Part shown: positions 37,495 to 48,124 of the stretch, one piece after another
Layout: the number at the start of each line of letters is the position of its first letter
How positions within the stretch are numbered: position 1 is the first letter of the stretch
Assembly: GCF_001723175.1 (NCBI RefSeq)
Contig: NC_064654.1
Location: 3,286,001-3,350,000 of the forward strand
Direction: 5' to 3'
Origin: Penicillium oxalicum
Lineage: Eukaryota > Ascomycota > Eurotiomycetes > Eurotiales > Aspergillaceae
Length of the DNA stretch: 64,000 nt
The notes under the pieces: generated by a model
Database searches by the model: none
What the model was told of the DNA's origin: nothing
The model's input: only the letters and a program-made list of their open reading frames with translations
Translations under genes and position numbers: made by a program

Positions 37495-38575
37495 TCATTG
37501 ATTCTCAAATTTCAAACCAGCAGCCTTCCTGGCCGCGCCATAAATCGCTGCAATGTCACCCTTTTCCCCCTTCTCGGCCTTGACATCCTGCAGGAACTGA
37601 TCCGTCACCTCGACGTTTCGCATCCGCTGACCTCCATCCTTGGCAAGACTGGACGCATGGCGTAAATCCTTCCGGGCCAAATCCACCGCGAATAACGGAT
37701 CCTCCCTCTGATAATAGTCACCGCTGATCATCCGATCCGCATACTTGACAAATGGCCCTGGGTTGAACAGCTCCAACCACTGGCGGAACGGACCGCTGCC
37801 CAGCCCCGTCGCATCGGCGGCCGTCAGCGACTCGGCCAGCACACCAACTGTGTTGAGGATGAATGTGTTTCCGAGCACTTTGAGGGTCGAGGCACGACCC
37901 ACGTCGATGTCTGATCCGCTACCGTCGGAAAGATCAATGGTTGCCTTGGCGGTAACACCTTCGAAGAACGGCTTGGCCTTGGCAATAGACGACTGTTTAC
38001 CGGCGGGCACGACAATCATCTGTCCGGCATCAGCCATGTTAGGGGCTCCGAAGACCGGACACGCGACGAAGCCGGCGCCGCGGGCTGTGAAAGCGTTTTC
38101 CAGTCGGCGCGTCGTGTCCGGGTGGATGGTCGAGCAATCTACAAACGTCTTGCCGGAGAGATCGATGCTTGCGTCGGAGAGGATTGCTTCAGCGATGGAC
38201 TCGATGGCGGCGTCATCGCCCACGCAGGTGAAAATGATGTCGGAAGACGTGACAGCCTCGGGGATGGACTGTGCAACTGTCACATTGCTTCCGCCAAGTT
38301 TCTCGGCGAGCGCGACAGCTCGTGATGTGGTACGATTATATAAGATGAGGCTGGATTGCGGGCCTTTCCGGGCAATGTTGCTACTCATACCCTGCGAAAA
38401 AGAGTCAATTTCCCTGGTCTCATCGTGTATTCACCATGCAAGAAGGAAGGAGCTTGGGAAGGGAATGGCAAGTCGCTTCCCTTGGCATGGAAATTGACGA
38501 GGAAAAGCACGGTGATACGATACATACCCGGCCGATATTCCCAAGACCGATCCATGCTACACGGGTGCCTGACAT
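37495..38575 (-). CDS. 3-hydroxyisobutyrate dehydrogenase-like beta-hydroxyacid dehydrogenase
   Basis: Two exons: 38528-38575 (16 codons) and 37495-38391, intron 136 nt, phase 0, giving 314 residues. The short first exon is needed to complete the Rossmann start: RVAWIGLGNIGR / GMSSNIA (GxGxxG type), followed by LYNRTTSRA. Further family motifs are DIIFTCVGDD, DCSTIHPDTT, the substrate-binding loop FVACPVFGAPNMADAGQM, and ASTLKVLGNTFILNTVGVLAE, which carries the catalytic Lys of the family. The enzyme oxidises a 3-hydroxy acid with NAD(P)+. Valine breakdown is one possibility, but there is no clear mitochondrial presequence, so a cytosolic enzyme of the GLYR1/NP60-like or other branch is equally possible. 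It lies next to a kappa-class GST on the same strand. Confidence 0.87.
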
Positions 38576-39504
38576 AATGACGGGTCTTTTGTCGTACAAA
38601 GCTTTCTCGAGTAATCTTCCTATTTCACCAGCGCAAGGTCAAGCGGTTTGAGGAAGAAGAAGAGAGCTTACCGATCAACCTTCATCGTCGCGGGAGATGA
38701 CGGGCCTCTTGTGGGGCCAGCGTGGGGTAAAAAGCACCAGGTCTCCCTTCCGAAGCCACACGAAGGATCAGATCTTATCCGCTGCTGGATCGGGAATTCC
38801 GAATGAATGTTGGACTGAACAGAGTCGGCTCATCCCTGGATGTCTCGGTCTTGGCGTGCGAATGAGACGGAAGTGCCAGAGCCTCTCTGACTTTCCAGTC
38901 AAGACCACCTCCATCGGCCTGGTTTGTTTGCGGGAAACTCGAATCAGACATTTTCGTCTCGAGTGTAATAAGACGACACTTCACCATCGCTTGCTTCAAA
39001 TCGAACAGTACGTTCACTCGTCAGTCGAAGCGACTCGGGTCCGGCGGTCCATGCAGTCAAGTCGGAGACCGAAGCGAGACGCCATGACATGACACTGCGA
39101 ATCCTTGTCTAGGCCGGTACTACCCTAATTCTACCTCGTCGATCCGACTGGGTCGGCTCGCAAATGATTTGATTACAGGAGGTCTACCTACTTGGGAAGG
39201 CCGAATGGGCCGATGAATTTTGTCGCTCCAAATTATTGTACTTACTCTCTGCTGTTTGGTGGCTCTGAGTCCCCAGGTGATACAGCATAGAGTCCCTAGG
39301 CATTCGAGTGAGAGCTTCCACTTCGGTCCAAGTACATGTGTCCTGCTGAAAGCTCTTGGCAAAAGCTTGTCTGTCCAGCGAGTCACGGCCGAATATCACT
39401 GGCAAATAAGGTACATAAACACCGTGTTGGAGCAATGCATTACAGGCTAATTCTCAAATTTGCATATCAGTCCCCTTCTTGAGCACCAAATTGCTCTGTT
39501 CAAA
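38576..39504. other. Intergenic region
   Basis: Promoter of the dehydrogenase gene and 3' flank of the GST-kappa locus. No gene recognised. Confidence 0.5.
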
Positions 39505-40691
39505 CTACAACCTGGCCTTCTCCACAATGGTAACATCCTGAAAAGGAATATCCAAGAATTGCCACATGAAAGCGAATCTAGAAACACATCAGCACCATTT
39601 CCAACTTGGGCATCGAGAAAAACAGCAGGAATAAGAATCCAAGACACCCTCCAAGCCTGACGGACAGTGTACTGATTTACTCTAACTCACCGATCACTTC
39701 CAAAGAAAGGCTCCTCTTTGCCCTCCTTGTTACGTATCCAGAACCACGGCGCACCAAATGCACCGTGATCCAAGGCCTTTTGCGTGTTGGACGCCAGTGC
39801 ATCCTTGTACTCGGGTTGTTTCGCCGCGCCCAGGATGGCCTGAATCTCCGGATCAGTGTACTGGTGCTCCTGCAACAACTTTGCCAGGTTCTCGGGCTTG
39901 CTGATATCGATGCCCTTGTAGTACATCCATTCCGAGAGCGCGAGAATGACCGTTTCAAAACGCTCTCGGGGAAAATTGCGTTTGATGTAGATCATGCATC
40001 GTTGAGGCTGGCGGTCGTCAGTCTTGAGATTCTCCAGCCAGATGACACGCCTCTCCCGGCCTCAAGGATTGCCGGTTTGTTAATCCAGGACTTGATATCT
40101 AGATCCGCTGGACTTACCATGATCGACAAGATGGGAAAAAAGTCCGGTGCCTTAACAGGTGTACACCAAAGTACTTGGCTGCACGGGCAAGGTCAAACTT
40201 GGAATATGCTGCCTTGGCTGGCAGCGTCCATGGAGGTTTGTTTCCTGAAGAGTGACATATGAGCAAATTCTGAATCCCGACTGAACTGGTTCCCTTGCCG
40301 AGGTGCATTATTCACAAGAGGGCCATGGCTAAGATCGCATTGGGATCAAACCTACCAGATCCAACATTCACACCACCAAGAAAGAAAGGGTGAAATCTGG
40401 CTTCTCATCAGTCTTCTTGCAACAAAACGAAATCTACTTGCGGGGTGAAAGTTTTCCTCCCCCTCGAGGGCGAGAGAGGTGCACATACTCAATTTCAACG
40501 CCATGGGACTCGAGAGCCTTGCGATTTCGTCGCAGATGTTGTATCGCAAAATATGAATAGGGCGACACTGTGATTGATCAGGCCGTCTCGTGGTCAGCTC
40601 CTTCATATTCCATCTGCAGCCTGGAACGATCAAAGCGAATGGAAGTGGACAACCTACCACAATCGACGTATGCGTCTATCTTGCCGCTCAT
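39505..40691 (-). pseudogene. Kappa-class glutathione S-transferase (DsbA fold), broken by a 2-nt insertion
   Basis: Six exons on the minus strand: 40658-40691, 40489-40567, 40356-40396, 40118-40244, 39691-40007, 39505-39577. They give MSGKIDAYVD, then VSPYSYFAIQHL with the catalytic Ser of this class, FHPFFLGGVNVGSG, NKPPWTLPAKAAYSKFD, PDFFPILSIM, PQRCMIYIKRNFP, GAFGAPWFWI and FFGSDRFAFMWQFLD, as in fungal 2-hydroxychromene-2-carboxylate isomerase/GST-kappa proteins. All intron phases agree only if two nucleotides in exon 4 are ignored: near 40160 the sequence reads GGTGTACACCTGTTAAG, where one AC looks duplicated, shifting the frame before the PDFFP block. The product would otherwise be 222 residues. 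A sequencing error, or a splice from the GT at that site that skips 14 residues in frame, are the alternatives. Confidence 0.8.
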
Positions 40692-41380
40692 CGTTTCTGC
40701 AAGTTTGTGAAGCGGTAAATAGTGTTCCAGTCTAGTTTTGATGCTTTTTTTCTCGTCCAATTTCTATTGAAGATAAGCGAGGACTTCACATTCACTCCGC
40801 CACTTTCCCTCGTCAATCTGACTTTAACAGGATGTTGAACGGGAATCTCATGATAAGTAGGTCAAGTTGGTTGGGAAAGGACCGAGGTGTGGAGATGCGG
40901 AGGGACCGAGGCTGGTTCGGTGACTGTGTGGGGCTGATCAGTAATCAGATGTTGGGGAAGCTCGGCTTCGAGTCGACAACTGGGGAATGACTTTCTCAAT
41001 TGGTCAAATCAAGTATTCCTTCTGTTTGATAGAGTGAATTACAATGGCCGAGGGAGTCGGCTGACATAGGGGGTATCAAGTCTCAAGGATTGCATGTAAA
41101 TGCTTTGCCTTAAGGTGAGAATTCCGGCATCGCCAGTGCACGCAGCATCGACGACAATTGGGTTTCTCCTGGATTTGAGGAGTTTAAAAATACATTTTTG
41201 TGTCCCTCCAAAAGGTCTCTCACTAACAGGAGGGTGGGTACGCTCAAAAGTTAACCATCGCCATCTCCATTGCATCCACTCGGTCTGGGAAGAAAGAAGA
41301 GGAAAGCTGCTATTTTCACCATTTTGGTCACTCGAAACTCGATGAAAGGAAAGAAGTGAGACATGAATGTCGGGGACCGA
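40692..41380. other. Intergenic region
   Basis: Promoter side of the GST locus and 3' side of the transporter gene. Nothing else recognised. Confidence 0.5.
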
Positions 41381-43228
41381 TTAAACATGCTGACGATGGC
41401 CACTCATGGCTGACTGCCGAGTGTTGACAATGTCAAGGTCATAAGGATTTTCCTCATATTGCGTAGCCGTTGGTGTTCGATGCATTGATCTTCCAGACAG
41501 GCGCGAAGCTCTCGAGGCCAGACGCCCCAAACTGATACGCGAGGGCACGGTGGACAGACTTTCCGTGTCGCTGGTGTCATCCGAAACGTCACAGGACAAT
41601 CTCTCCTTTTCAGGTGTTTCATCATCGTTCTTCGTGGTCACATCTTCACGACGAATCTCTGCTTGATTTTTCTCGGCAAGACGGCGCATAAAAGCATCTG
41701 CCTCGGCGGCATAGGTGCATCGTTGACGCACTTGAGCGCCATATTTCCAGAAGATGAAAGGGAATGGTACGCAAGCGAGCGACAAAAACGCAGGGATGGA
41801 AGAAGCCCAGTGAACACCCAGATTATGATACATGTAGGTCGTGAAAAGTGGAAAAGCCATACCAAACAATGACCGTAGTGCCGAATTTGCTGCCAGAACA
41901 GAAGCCGCATAGATCGTGTATGAGTCGATCAGGTAGTTCATGACACTGAGAAAGACCAGCACCATGCCAAAGCCAAACGGAGCGCCAGCGGCGATAGGCA
42001 CGATCCAGTGAATGCTGGGATAATTCGTCCAGGCAAACCAAAAGAGCCCGATCGGAAGAGCCACGCCGCCGACCATACTCGGAGGCAGTCTCAACTCGGG
42101 TGGGAGACGATCGGTCGTCTCACTGCATTTCTTTGCATATCGCACATTCTCGGGGAAATTGTAAATCACGGCCGCAACCATCCCCACAAGGATACCGAGG
42201 AAGGCAAGACCACCGATACCCTCACTCCACCCCCGACCTTGCTGGAAAACAATCGGGTAGGCGGCAAAGAGCATGTAAAGCGTCCCATAGATGATAGACA
42301 TATAAACCGAAAAGAGGAAGACAATAGGCTCGCGAAACAATAGAATCCAAGGCCGCGAGAGCGCGGTTTTGAGGGTTCTGCCCAAGGGAGTCGGTCCGCG
42401 CTCGATATCAATTTTGCTTCGATAAGTCTTGCCTGTCAATTCACACAATTTGGCTGCGCGTCGGCGCAAGAGAACCGGGGCGTATGTCTCTGGAAGGAGG
42501 AAAATGATGCACAGCCAAAGAAGGCCTGAGAATGCCGCGAGCAAACCTTCGACCCATCGCCAACCGGCCGCCGTCGCCAAGAATCCGCCGATGACAGGGC
42601 CAAGTGTAGGACCCAAGAACGGCGCCGCGGCGAAGAAGCTAATAGCCATCCCACGCTGCGACGCGGTGAACAGATCGGCAATAGTACCACCTGCATTGCC
42701 AAACGGTGATGAACCGAAACAGCCCGCCAGGAAGCGCAAAATGATCAACGTGGTAATGTTAGTCGCGCCAGCAGCACCTGCATTAAGTGCGGTTAAACAA
42801 GCATACGTGAACGTGAAGACATGACGACGACCAAAGATCTCACTCATAGGCGCCCAGATCAAGGGGCCAATGGCAAATCCGAGCACAAAGAGAGATACAC
42901 CGAGGATGGCGATCTCTTCCTCCACCTCGAACTCGATTACAATCTGTCGAATTCCTCCCGAGTATGCCGAAGAGACTAGCGCCACGGCCAGTGTAACGAA
43001 GGAGACCAGGAAAGTGATAGCCCATTTCTTGAATGAACTAAAGTTCATCGGATTGCGGGGATCACGCGGCAGCCAAGTCACCACGAATGGATCCTCGTCA
43101 GTGCCAGAGCCTGCATACGGGAACGAAGCAACCTCTTCTGTGACCACCTTCTGGTCGAAGATGAAACTCCAATAGGGAATCTTCGATGGCCGAGGGGACT
43201 CAGCCTCGGCTGGAATTGAGTCTGCCAT
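41381..43228 (-). CDS. MFS drug:H+ antiporter (DHA1 type)
   Basis: Intronless, 615 residues. The start ATG gives MADSIPAEAESPRPSK. The N-terminal tail has DEDPFVVTWLPRDPRNPMNFSS, the hallmark preceding helix 1 in fungal DHA1 transporters. Twelve helices follow, with the loop 2-3 motif APMSEIFGRRHVF, RFLAGCFGSSPFGNAGGTIAD (helix 4) and the motif C-like FLGPTLGPVIGGFLA in helix 5. The C-terminal tail (about 90 residues) is charged and Ser/Arg-rich (SRISLGRLASRASRLSGRS) and may be phosphorylated. Members such as Flu1/Tpo export azoles, polyamines or other small molecules over the plasma membrane. The cargo here cannot be told. Confidence 0.92.
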   Translation of the reverse strand: MADSIPAEAESPRPSKIPYWSFIFDQKVVTEEVASFPYAGSGTDEDPFVVTWLPRDPRNPMNFSSFKKWAITFLVSFVTLAVALVSSAYSGGIRQIVIEFEVEEEIAILGVSLFVLGFAIGPLIWAPMSEIFGRRHVFTFTYACLTALNAGAAGATNITTLIILRFLAGCFGSSPFGNAGGTIADLFTASQRGMAISFFAAAPFLGPTLGPVIGGFLATAAGWRWVEGLLAAFSGLLWLCIIFLLPETYAPVLLRRRAAKLCELTGKTYRSKIDIERGPTPLGRTLKTALSRPWILLFREPIVFLFSVYMSIIYGTLYMLFAAYPIVFQQGRGWSEGIGGLAFLGILVGMVAAVIYNFPENVRYAKKCSETTDRLPPELRLPPSMVGGVALPIGLFWFAWTNYPSIHWIVPIAAGAPFGFGMVLVFLSVMNYLIDSYTIYAASVLAANSALRSLFGMAFPLFTTYMYHNLGVHWASSIPAFLSLACVPFPFIFWKYGAQVRQRCTYAAEADAFMRRLAEKNQAEIRREDVTTKNDDETPEKERLSCDVSDDTSDTESLSTVPSRISLGRLASRASRLSGRSMHRTPTATQYEENPYDLDIVNTRQSAMSGHRQHV

Positions 43229-44579
43229 GAGACCGGCTCAGTTGGCAGTGATCAGAAAGGGCTTCACGGGCTTGTCAAGGACAATCTAGCGTTCAAAGAA
43301 GGGAATTGACGCGGAAGTGGTCGCTCATGAAAATCCGTGAGTGCACGCTCAAAACTAAATGCTTCCAATCCGGACCGACAGCCACAGTTTGCTCATCCGT
43401 GGACATGGCGCCTTCGGAAAGGCTTGAGCACTGCCATAAAAAAAATTGTAGTTTTCGAAATTTCGATTCTCCACCGATCCGATCCACATCAGTGCCTGGC
43501 GGCCTCGGCAAATGCCCAGCATGGCCGATACTCTCTGAGCCGCCGAATTGCTGAGTAAATAATTCGGCATTTGGCATTGGCTCGTAACTGTTGCCATTGT
43601 GTTCTAGCGCCGAATATCCGAATGTGAGCAGTAAATGCTGTCATCTCAACAGAGTCATGGTTATTACTCAGCTCACTGCCCCCATCATCATCACATGAAC
43701 ACCACCAACAGGTCAAAGGCGTCAACTTTCAGATGTCTAGGCAATCCATGAAGCTTAGCTTAGGTGGTAAAGGTGACACGATGCGTACACGGATGGAAGT
43801 GCTGTCAAGCGAATTGCAGAGTGAGAGGACCAGTTCCCGATAGACTTGCCATTCCGACCGGAAAATCGGCCCGAACGCGCCCCTTCCGATACGCATTCTG
43901 GAGCCTCTTAAGTCACAAGATTCGGCGCAGAAGATCATCCTCTCGCTCAGTGCCAATGAACGGGTTTCCAAATTGTTCAAGGTGTTCTTTGAGCTTCATT
44001 ATTAATCATTAGTACTGAGTATGTCAAGAGGCTGCAGCTGACATCGTGTAGCCTTACATGTACAAGGCCTCTTCGTGGATGGAGTTGGGAAAAAGTGATT
44101 CGACCCATCACGTAGCCCCGATTCGTCACAGTAACCGGCGGAAGCCCGAAAATAGACAAGGACATCTGTTGCAATGGAGTCAAGAACCACGACCCGGATA
44201 ACGTTGATGATAGTTTCAAGAAGATCTATCAGAGGGTACAGTGTAGCATGTGCAAAGCTCTTCATGTCATTTCATGAGGCTCTGCATCTAAAACTAAACA
44301 TCTCAATACATCAAGCGTGGGCCCGTACAAAATAGAGTCACATTCAGTTGTATAGGAAATCATGGGACAATGGTCAGAGCCTGAATGAAGGTGGCTGCCG
44401 TGGTGTTGGTGGTAGGCTTCTTCTGGCGTTTTAACGCAATGAGATGTAGACCTGTGTCATGTTCGATCAATTTTTCTGATCGACTGTAATGAGGAGCACG
44501 CTAGAGTTCCAGCCGGATGTTTTAGGTAAACAATCCAAAGGCAAAACTCCGACGAGAGCGAGCAGAGTATTTTCGTTTC

Positions 44580-45410
44580 TTTGGATAAGAATTCCGAACT
44601 CGCGTGAGCATATATGAATTTGTTCTGATATGCAATCCAAGACTTCTGTTTGTGAGAGAGTCCTGGCTACATGACGCCTTTTCACATATACTGACACGGC
44701 TCTTGTCAGGTTCGTTGATGTAGTATTTGTTCGTAGGATTCGCAGAATCGTGGATGTAGTTGTTCGTTGGTGTAAGCTCTCTTAGAGCTCGCGTCAGCAC
44801 ACATGAATTTGTCCTGACATGCAATTCTGGACTCCTGTCGTGCAGAAAGATCCTGACTACATGATGCCTGTTCACATGTTTTGACACGAGTCTTGCTCAG
44901 TTCGTAGGTGGGGCTTAGGTACTCGGTTTCGTGGTTGTTGGGGAGGGTATTCAAAGCGCTTGCATCAACATATGCGAATTTGTCCTGACATGCAACCTTG
45001 GAAGAAGCTCCTAGCTACATGACGCCTGTTCACATATGCTGACACGAGTCTTTGTGGGATTGTTGTTGTGGGTTTCGTTGTAGTAGAGTTCGTTGGTTTG
45101 GGTGTTCGAAGAGCTTGCATCAACAAATGCGAATTTGTCCTGACATGCAACCTTGGAGAAGGCTCCTGGCTACATGACGCCTGTCCACATATGCTGACAC
45201 AATACCTCTCAGGGTTGTTGTTGCGAATGTTGTTGTTGTTATTGTTGTTGTTTGGTATGTTGTGGGTTTTTGACGTGGGTGTTCGAAGAGCTCGTCTCAC
45301 CACATGCGAATTTGTCCTGACATGCAATCCTAGAACTCCGTCGTGCTATTGCAGAGATCAGATATTCTGGATACATGACGCCTGTTCGCGTGTGCTGATT
45401 CGAAGCTCGA
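44580..45410. repeat. Five diverged tandem repeat units, about 155-190 bp
   Basis: Two sequence blocks recur in the same order five times. Block 1, around GCGAATTTGTCCTGACATGC, is at 44611, 44800, 44970, 45126 and 45303. Block 2, around CTACATGACGCCTGTTCACA, is at 44667, 44857, 45015, 45170 and 45371. Between units lies variable GTT-rich sequence. On the minus strand, block 1 reads LHVRTNSH and block 2 reads in at least two frames, so conservation is at DNA or RNA level and not in a single reading frame. Confidence 0.8.
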
Positions 45411-45515
45411 GGCGTCTTTCAAAGTAACGTGGAGCTGGGTGGAGGAAAGGGCGGATGATGATGATGATGAAGACGATGTTTTTGAGTGATGCCTTTTGCT
45501 GTTGTTGTCGGCGTT

Positions 45516-45664
45516 CTTTTTCTTTTTCTTTTTCTTTTTCTTTTTCTTTTTCTTTTTCTTTCTCTTTCTCTTTCTCTTCTCTTTCTCTTTCTCTTTCTCT
45601 TTCTCTTTCTCTTTCTCTTTCTCTTTCTCTTTCTCTTTCTCTTTTCTCTTTTTTCTTTTTTCTT
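45516..45664 (+). repeat. (CTTTTT)n / (CTTTCT)n hexanucleotide tract
   Basis: About 150 nt of nearly pure pyrimidine: first CTTTTT units, then CTTTCT units. Long open frames across it on both strands are artefacts of the repeat. Confidence 0.9.
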
Positions 45665-46095
45665 CATGGAAACATTGTGTGCAGCTTTTCGAGTTTGAAA
45701 TCTCAAACTTCTTCAGCTAGAATCGCAGTCAGTAATGCCAGCAAGATGAAGTTGAAGAATGAAGAGATCCTTGGTGCTAGAACGTACCACACCAAGCGAT
45801 GCTCACTAAGAAGGTGAGACGAGTAAGGCAGTGATAGGGCAACGTTGTTGCAGGATGAAGCCATTACTCAAGAGACCGAGTATGTGAATGAGTCATGACG
45901 TTGTGAAGAGATGTTGTCGTGTCTGGACATGATGGACAAGGCAAAGTCTTCAATAGAGATAGAAGGTAGAAGAAACAAAAGGATCTTCAAAGCTTTGAGA
46001 GACATGCTTTCATCCATCAAGATAGACTGGAAGTTCATGGAGGATATAGAGAGGCATTGATGATGTGGACTGATAACATGCCATGGAAGCCTTGG

Positions 46096-46213
46096 GTTGA
46101 GGTGAGGCAAGACGTGTTGAGGTAAGGCAAGACGTGTTGAGGTAAGGCAAGACGTGTTGAGGTAAGGCAAGACGTGTTGAGGTAAGGCAAGACGTGTTGA
46201 GGTAAGGCAAGAC
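46096..46213 (+). repeat. 20-bp minisatellite, six copies
   Basis: Tandem copies of GTTGAGGTAAGGCAAGACGT. The first has one change (GTGAGG) and the last is truncated at 18 nt. The unit is not a multiple of three, so translation gives a 20-residue period in any frame. Confidence 0.95.
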
Positions 46214-46230
46214 AAGTGTTGGAACAAGTG

Positions 46231-46254
46231 ATGTCTTGATGTCTTGATGTCTTG
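46231..46254 (+). repeat. (ATGTCTTG)3
   Basis: Three perfect copies of an 8-bp unit just after the minisatellite. Confidence 0.9.
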
Positions 46255-46694
46255 AGTTGAGAAAAAGTCTTGACTTTGAGTGAAGGAAGAGAGTTGAAAA
46301 AAGGAAAATTAACACTGGGGGTCAGTCTCTATTTATGCTCTGCAAAGCAAACAATAATCAGGTGATTCGAGGCTAGTGAAATCGCTTAGGTTGGGAGCAA
46401 ACATCGCGAACAGCCTCCACAAAGCTAGAAGAGTCTAGGGTCTTCCTGCTACCTGGTGGAACAAACAAGATAAACAACAATTGTTACCAATGTGTAGTCC
46501 ATAAGATCCACCGTACCCTCCAGATGCCCTCACGGATCAAATTCGCAAATTTAGACTCATGGTCCACAAAAATTGTCTGGTTTTGCGAAATATAAATCAT
46601 AAATTGCAGGGCATATCAGTGAGTCGTTGGAGTCATTTATCAAATGTCATGAAGCTTCTGACCATGACAATCTGAGGGTAGATTCATTCTAGGG

Positions 46695-48124
46695 TTAGAA
46701 TCCATCTGCGGCCTTCATCAATAGATGGTCCCAGCAATCTCCAAGCCTTGTCCAGCAATGCTGACGCCGTGGATTTTGAGTGATATAAATCTTTTCCTTT
46801 CGGTACAAAGATCTTGACCACGGCGCAAAGTACCGGTGGCTCCCTGAAACATCAAAACACTTCTTCCATGCCGTTAAACGCTGCAGGATACTCAACCCCG
46901 AGCGGGTCTGCCACCTTGCATCAACTCAATCCCCCTCACTGAGTTCTGAAATACAGCACGATATGGGTGCTTTTCATCTCTTGGACCCTTTCAAACTCGA
47001 CTAGAAATGGTACTGCACGGACTACAACCTCTTGATGTAGAGTCAGCTTTTACCAGCTCCGATTCGAAAGACGAACGTTCATCTCACCTTTGACATCAAC
47101 TTCCCAGTAGTTCTCGTCCATGTCTCCAACTTCGTCCAAATCACGGTTCCTGAGCTCATGAGCATGGAGATGGACACCGACGTTTTCTGCATCGTCGAGC
47201 CAAAAGGTGGCTGAACGACTCGCCTCCAACCACCGTCTTTGCAGACGTACCGTCTTGCCACAAATTACATTGTGCAGGCTGCTCATAAGCTGCCCAGACA
47301 TCCAGGGGAGCTTCAAAGTTACTGTGAACTGGCCAAATGACTCAATGGTAGACAAGCTGACCAGCTTTCCTCTCTTGGGTTTTCCTTTCGTATTGAATGC
47401 GTCAGAATGCATGTCTTCTGTGCACGGCCGTCATCAATAATCTTACCCATACAAGACTCCTTCGAATTTGCAACTGCTTGTTTCGGCTGCGGTACAAAGA
47501 CGGTGTACGCCTCCATCAACCGCCAGTCTTCGGCGGCATTCTTCTCCAGGCCTTCCGTCTCTCTATAAGTGCAATAAAAGTTCAGTGGCATGGTACTTGG
47601 TTGACCACATTCCAGCAGCGGCTTGAGCTCGGCAAGTCTTTGAGGGGCTTGTATCAGGCGCAGCCGAAGTATATGACAAACCACTGCCTGGAACTTTTTG
47701 CTCACACGCATGATGGAGACCAGATAGATTGATCGGAACGGTGCGAGGGTTCTCTCGAGGAGCTCTAAGAATGTCAGACCTCAAGACTGATATGTTTCCA
47801 AATGAGATCAGTACCTCTACTGGAATCACATCCATTTCCAGTGAATCGGGAGCGTCACGCTTATCAGGATTTTCATCCGATATTGTAGTCTTCTAATATT
47901 TACCACCTGTAGCTTTTTAATTTGCTGGTATCGGCGTCTTCTGTCACCTTGTGCCGGACCTCTATCCTTTCGACTATTTGTTTTGGTTCAATTGTGTGCG
48001 AGAAACACGGCGCCGGAGGCAAGGGCACTGGAGAGAGAAAGGTACGGTCCAATTCTTTGATCAAAATTTGCAGTGAGCGGCAAGCAGCTAGTCGAGGAAT
48101 TGTGTCTAACGAATCTTGCCTCAT
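46695..48124 (-). pseudogene. Probable decayed multi-exon gene (F-box-like?)
   Basis: Successive minus-strand fragments read like one protein: an N-terminal piece ending LEMDVIPVE at about 47809, then LLERTLAPFRSIYLVSIMR and KFQAVVCHILRLRLIQAPQ, MPLNFYCTYRETEGLE, EDWRLMEAYTVFVPQPKQA (frame ending 47319), then KGKPKRGKLVSLSTIESFGQ, HELRNRDLDEVGDMDENYW (frame ending 47050) and a last piece with HRYFAPWSRSLYRKEK ending at 46695. The first join fits a 52-nt intron. Near 47390 the frame changes by one nucleotide (CATTCAAT) without a good intron, suggesting a 1-nt deletion; a weak 41-nt intron starting GTGCAC is the alternative. The pattern reminds me of Aspergillus F-box-type proteins, from memory only. 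The upstream frame 47900-48124 may be its first exon. Confidence 0.4.

Larger units (their letters stand above)
43229..46694. other. Accessory, repeat-rich intergenic region
   Basis: About 3.5 kb without a supportable gene. It contains an 8-bp perfect inverted repeat GCCGAATT/AATTCGGC (43542-43549 and 43561-43568), the five-copy diverged repeat (44580-45410), a hexanucleotide C/T tract, a 20-bp minisatellite and an 8-bp triplet repeat, each listed separately. Confidence 0.6.

Noticed and set aside
44965..45327. LHVRTNSH-containing frames as a repeat-peptide precursor
   Set aside because: The frame is lost between units and no unit has a consistent cleavage site; treated as a DNA repeat.
45455..45817. 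Open frames of Ser/Phe/Leu repeats over the pyrimidine tract
   Set aside because: Any frame through a CTTTTT/CTTTCT repeat lacks stops; no gene structure.
46010..46315. Repeat peptide frame over the 20-bp minisatellite as a possible peptide precursor
   Set aside because: No signal peptide from an ATG, no dibasic sites, and the 20-nt unit gives the repeat in every frame.
43229..46694. CRISPR-like interpretation of the regularly spaced blocks
   Set aside because: Fungal nuclear DNA, unit lengths vary, blocks diverge and there are no cas genes.
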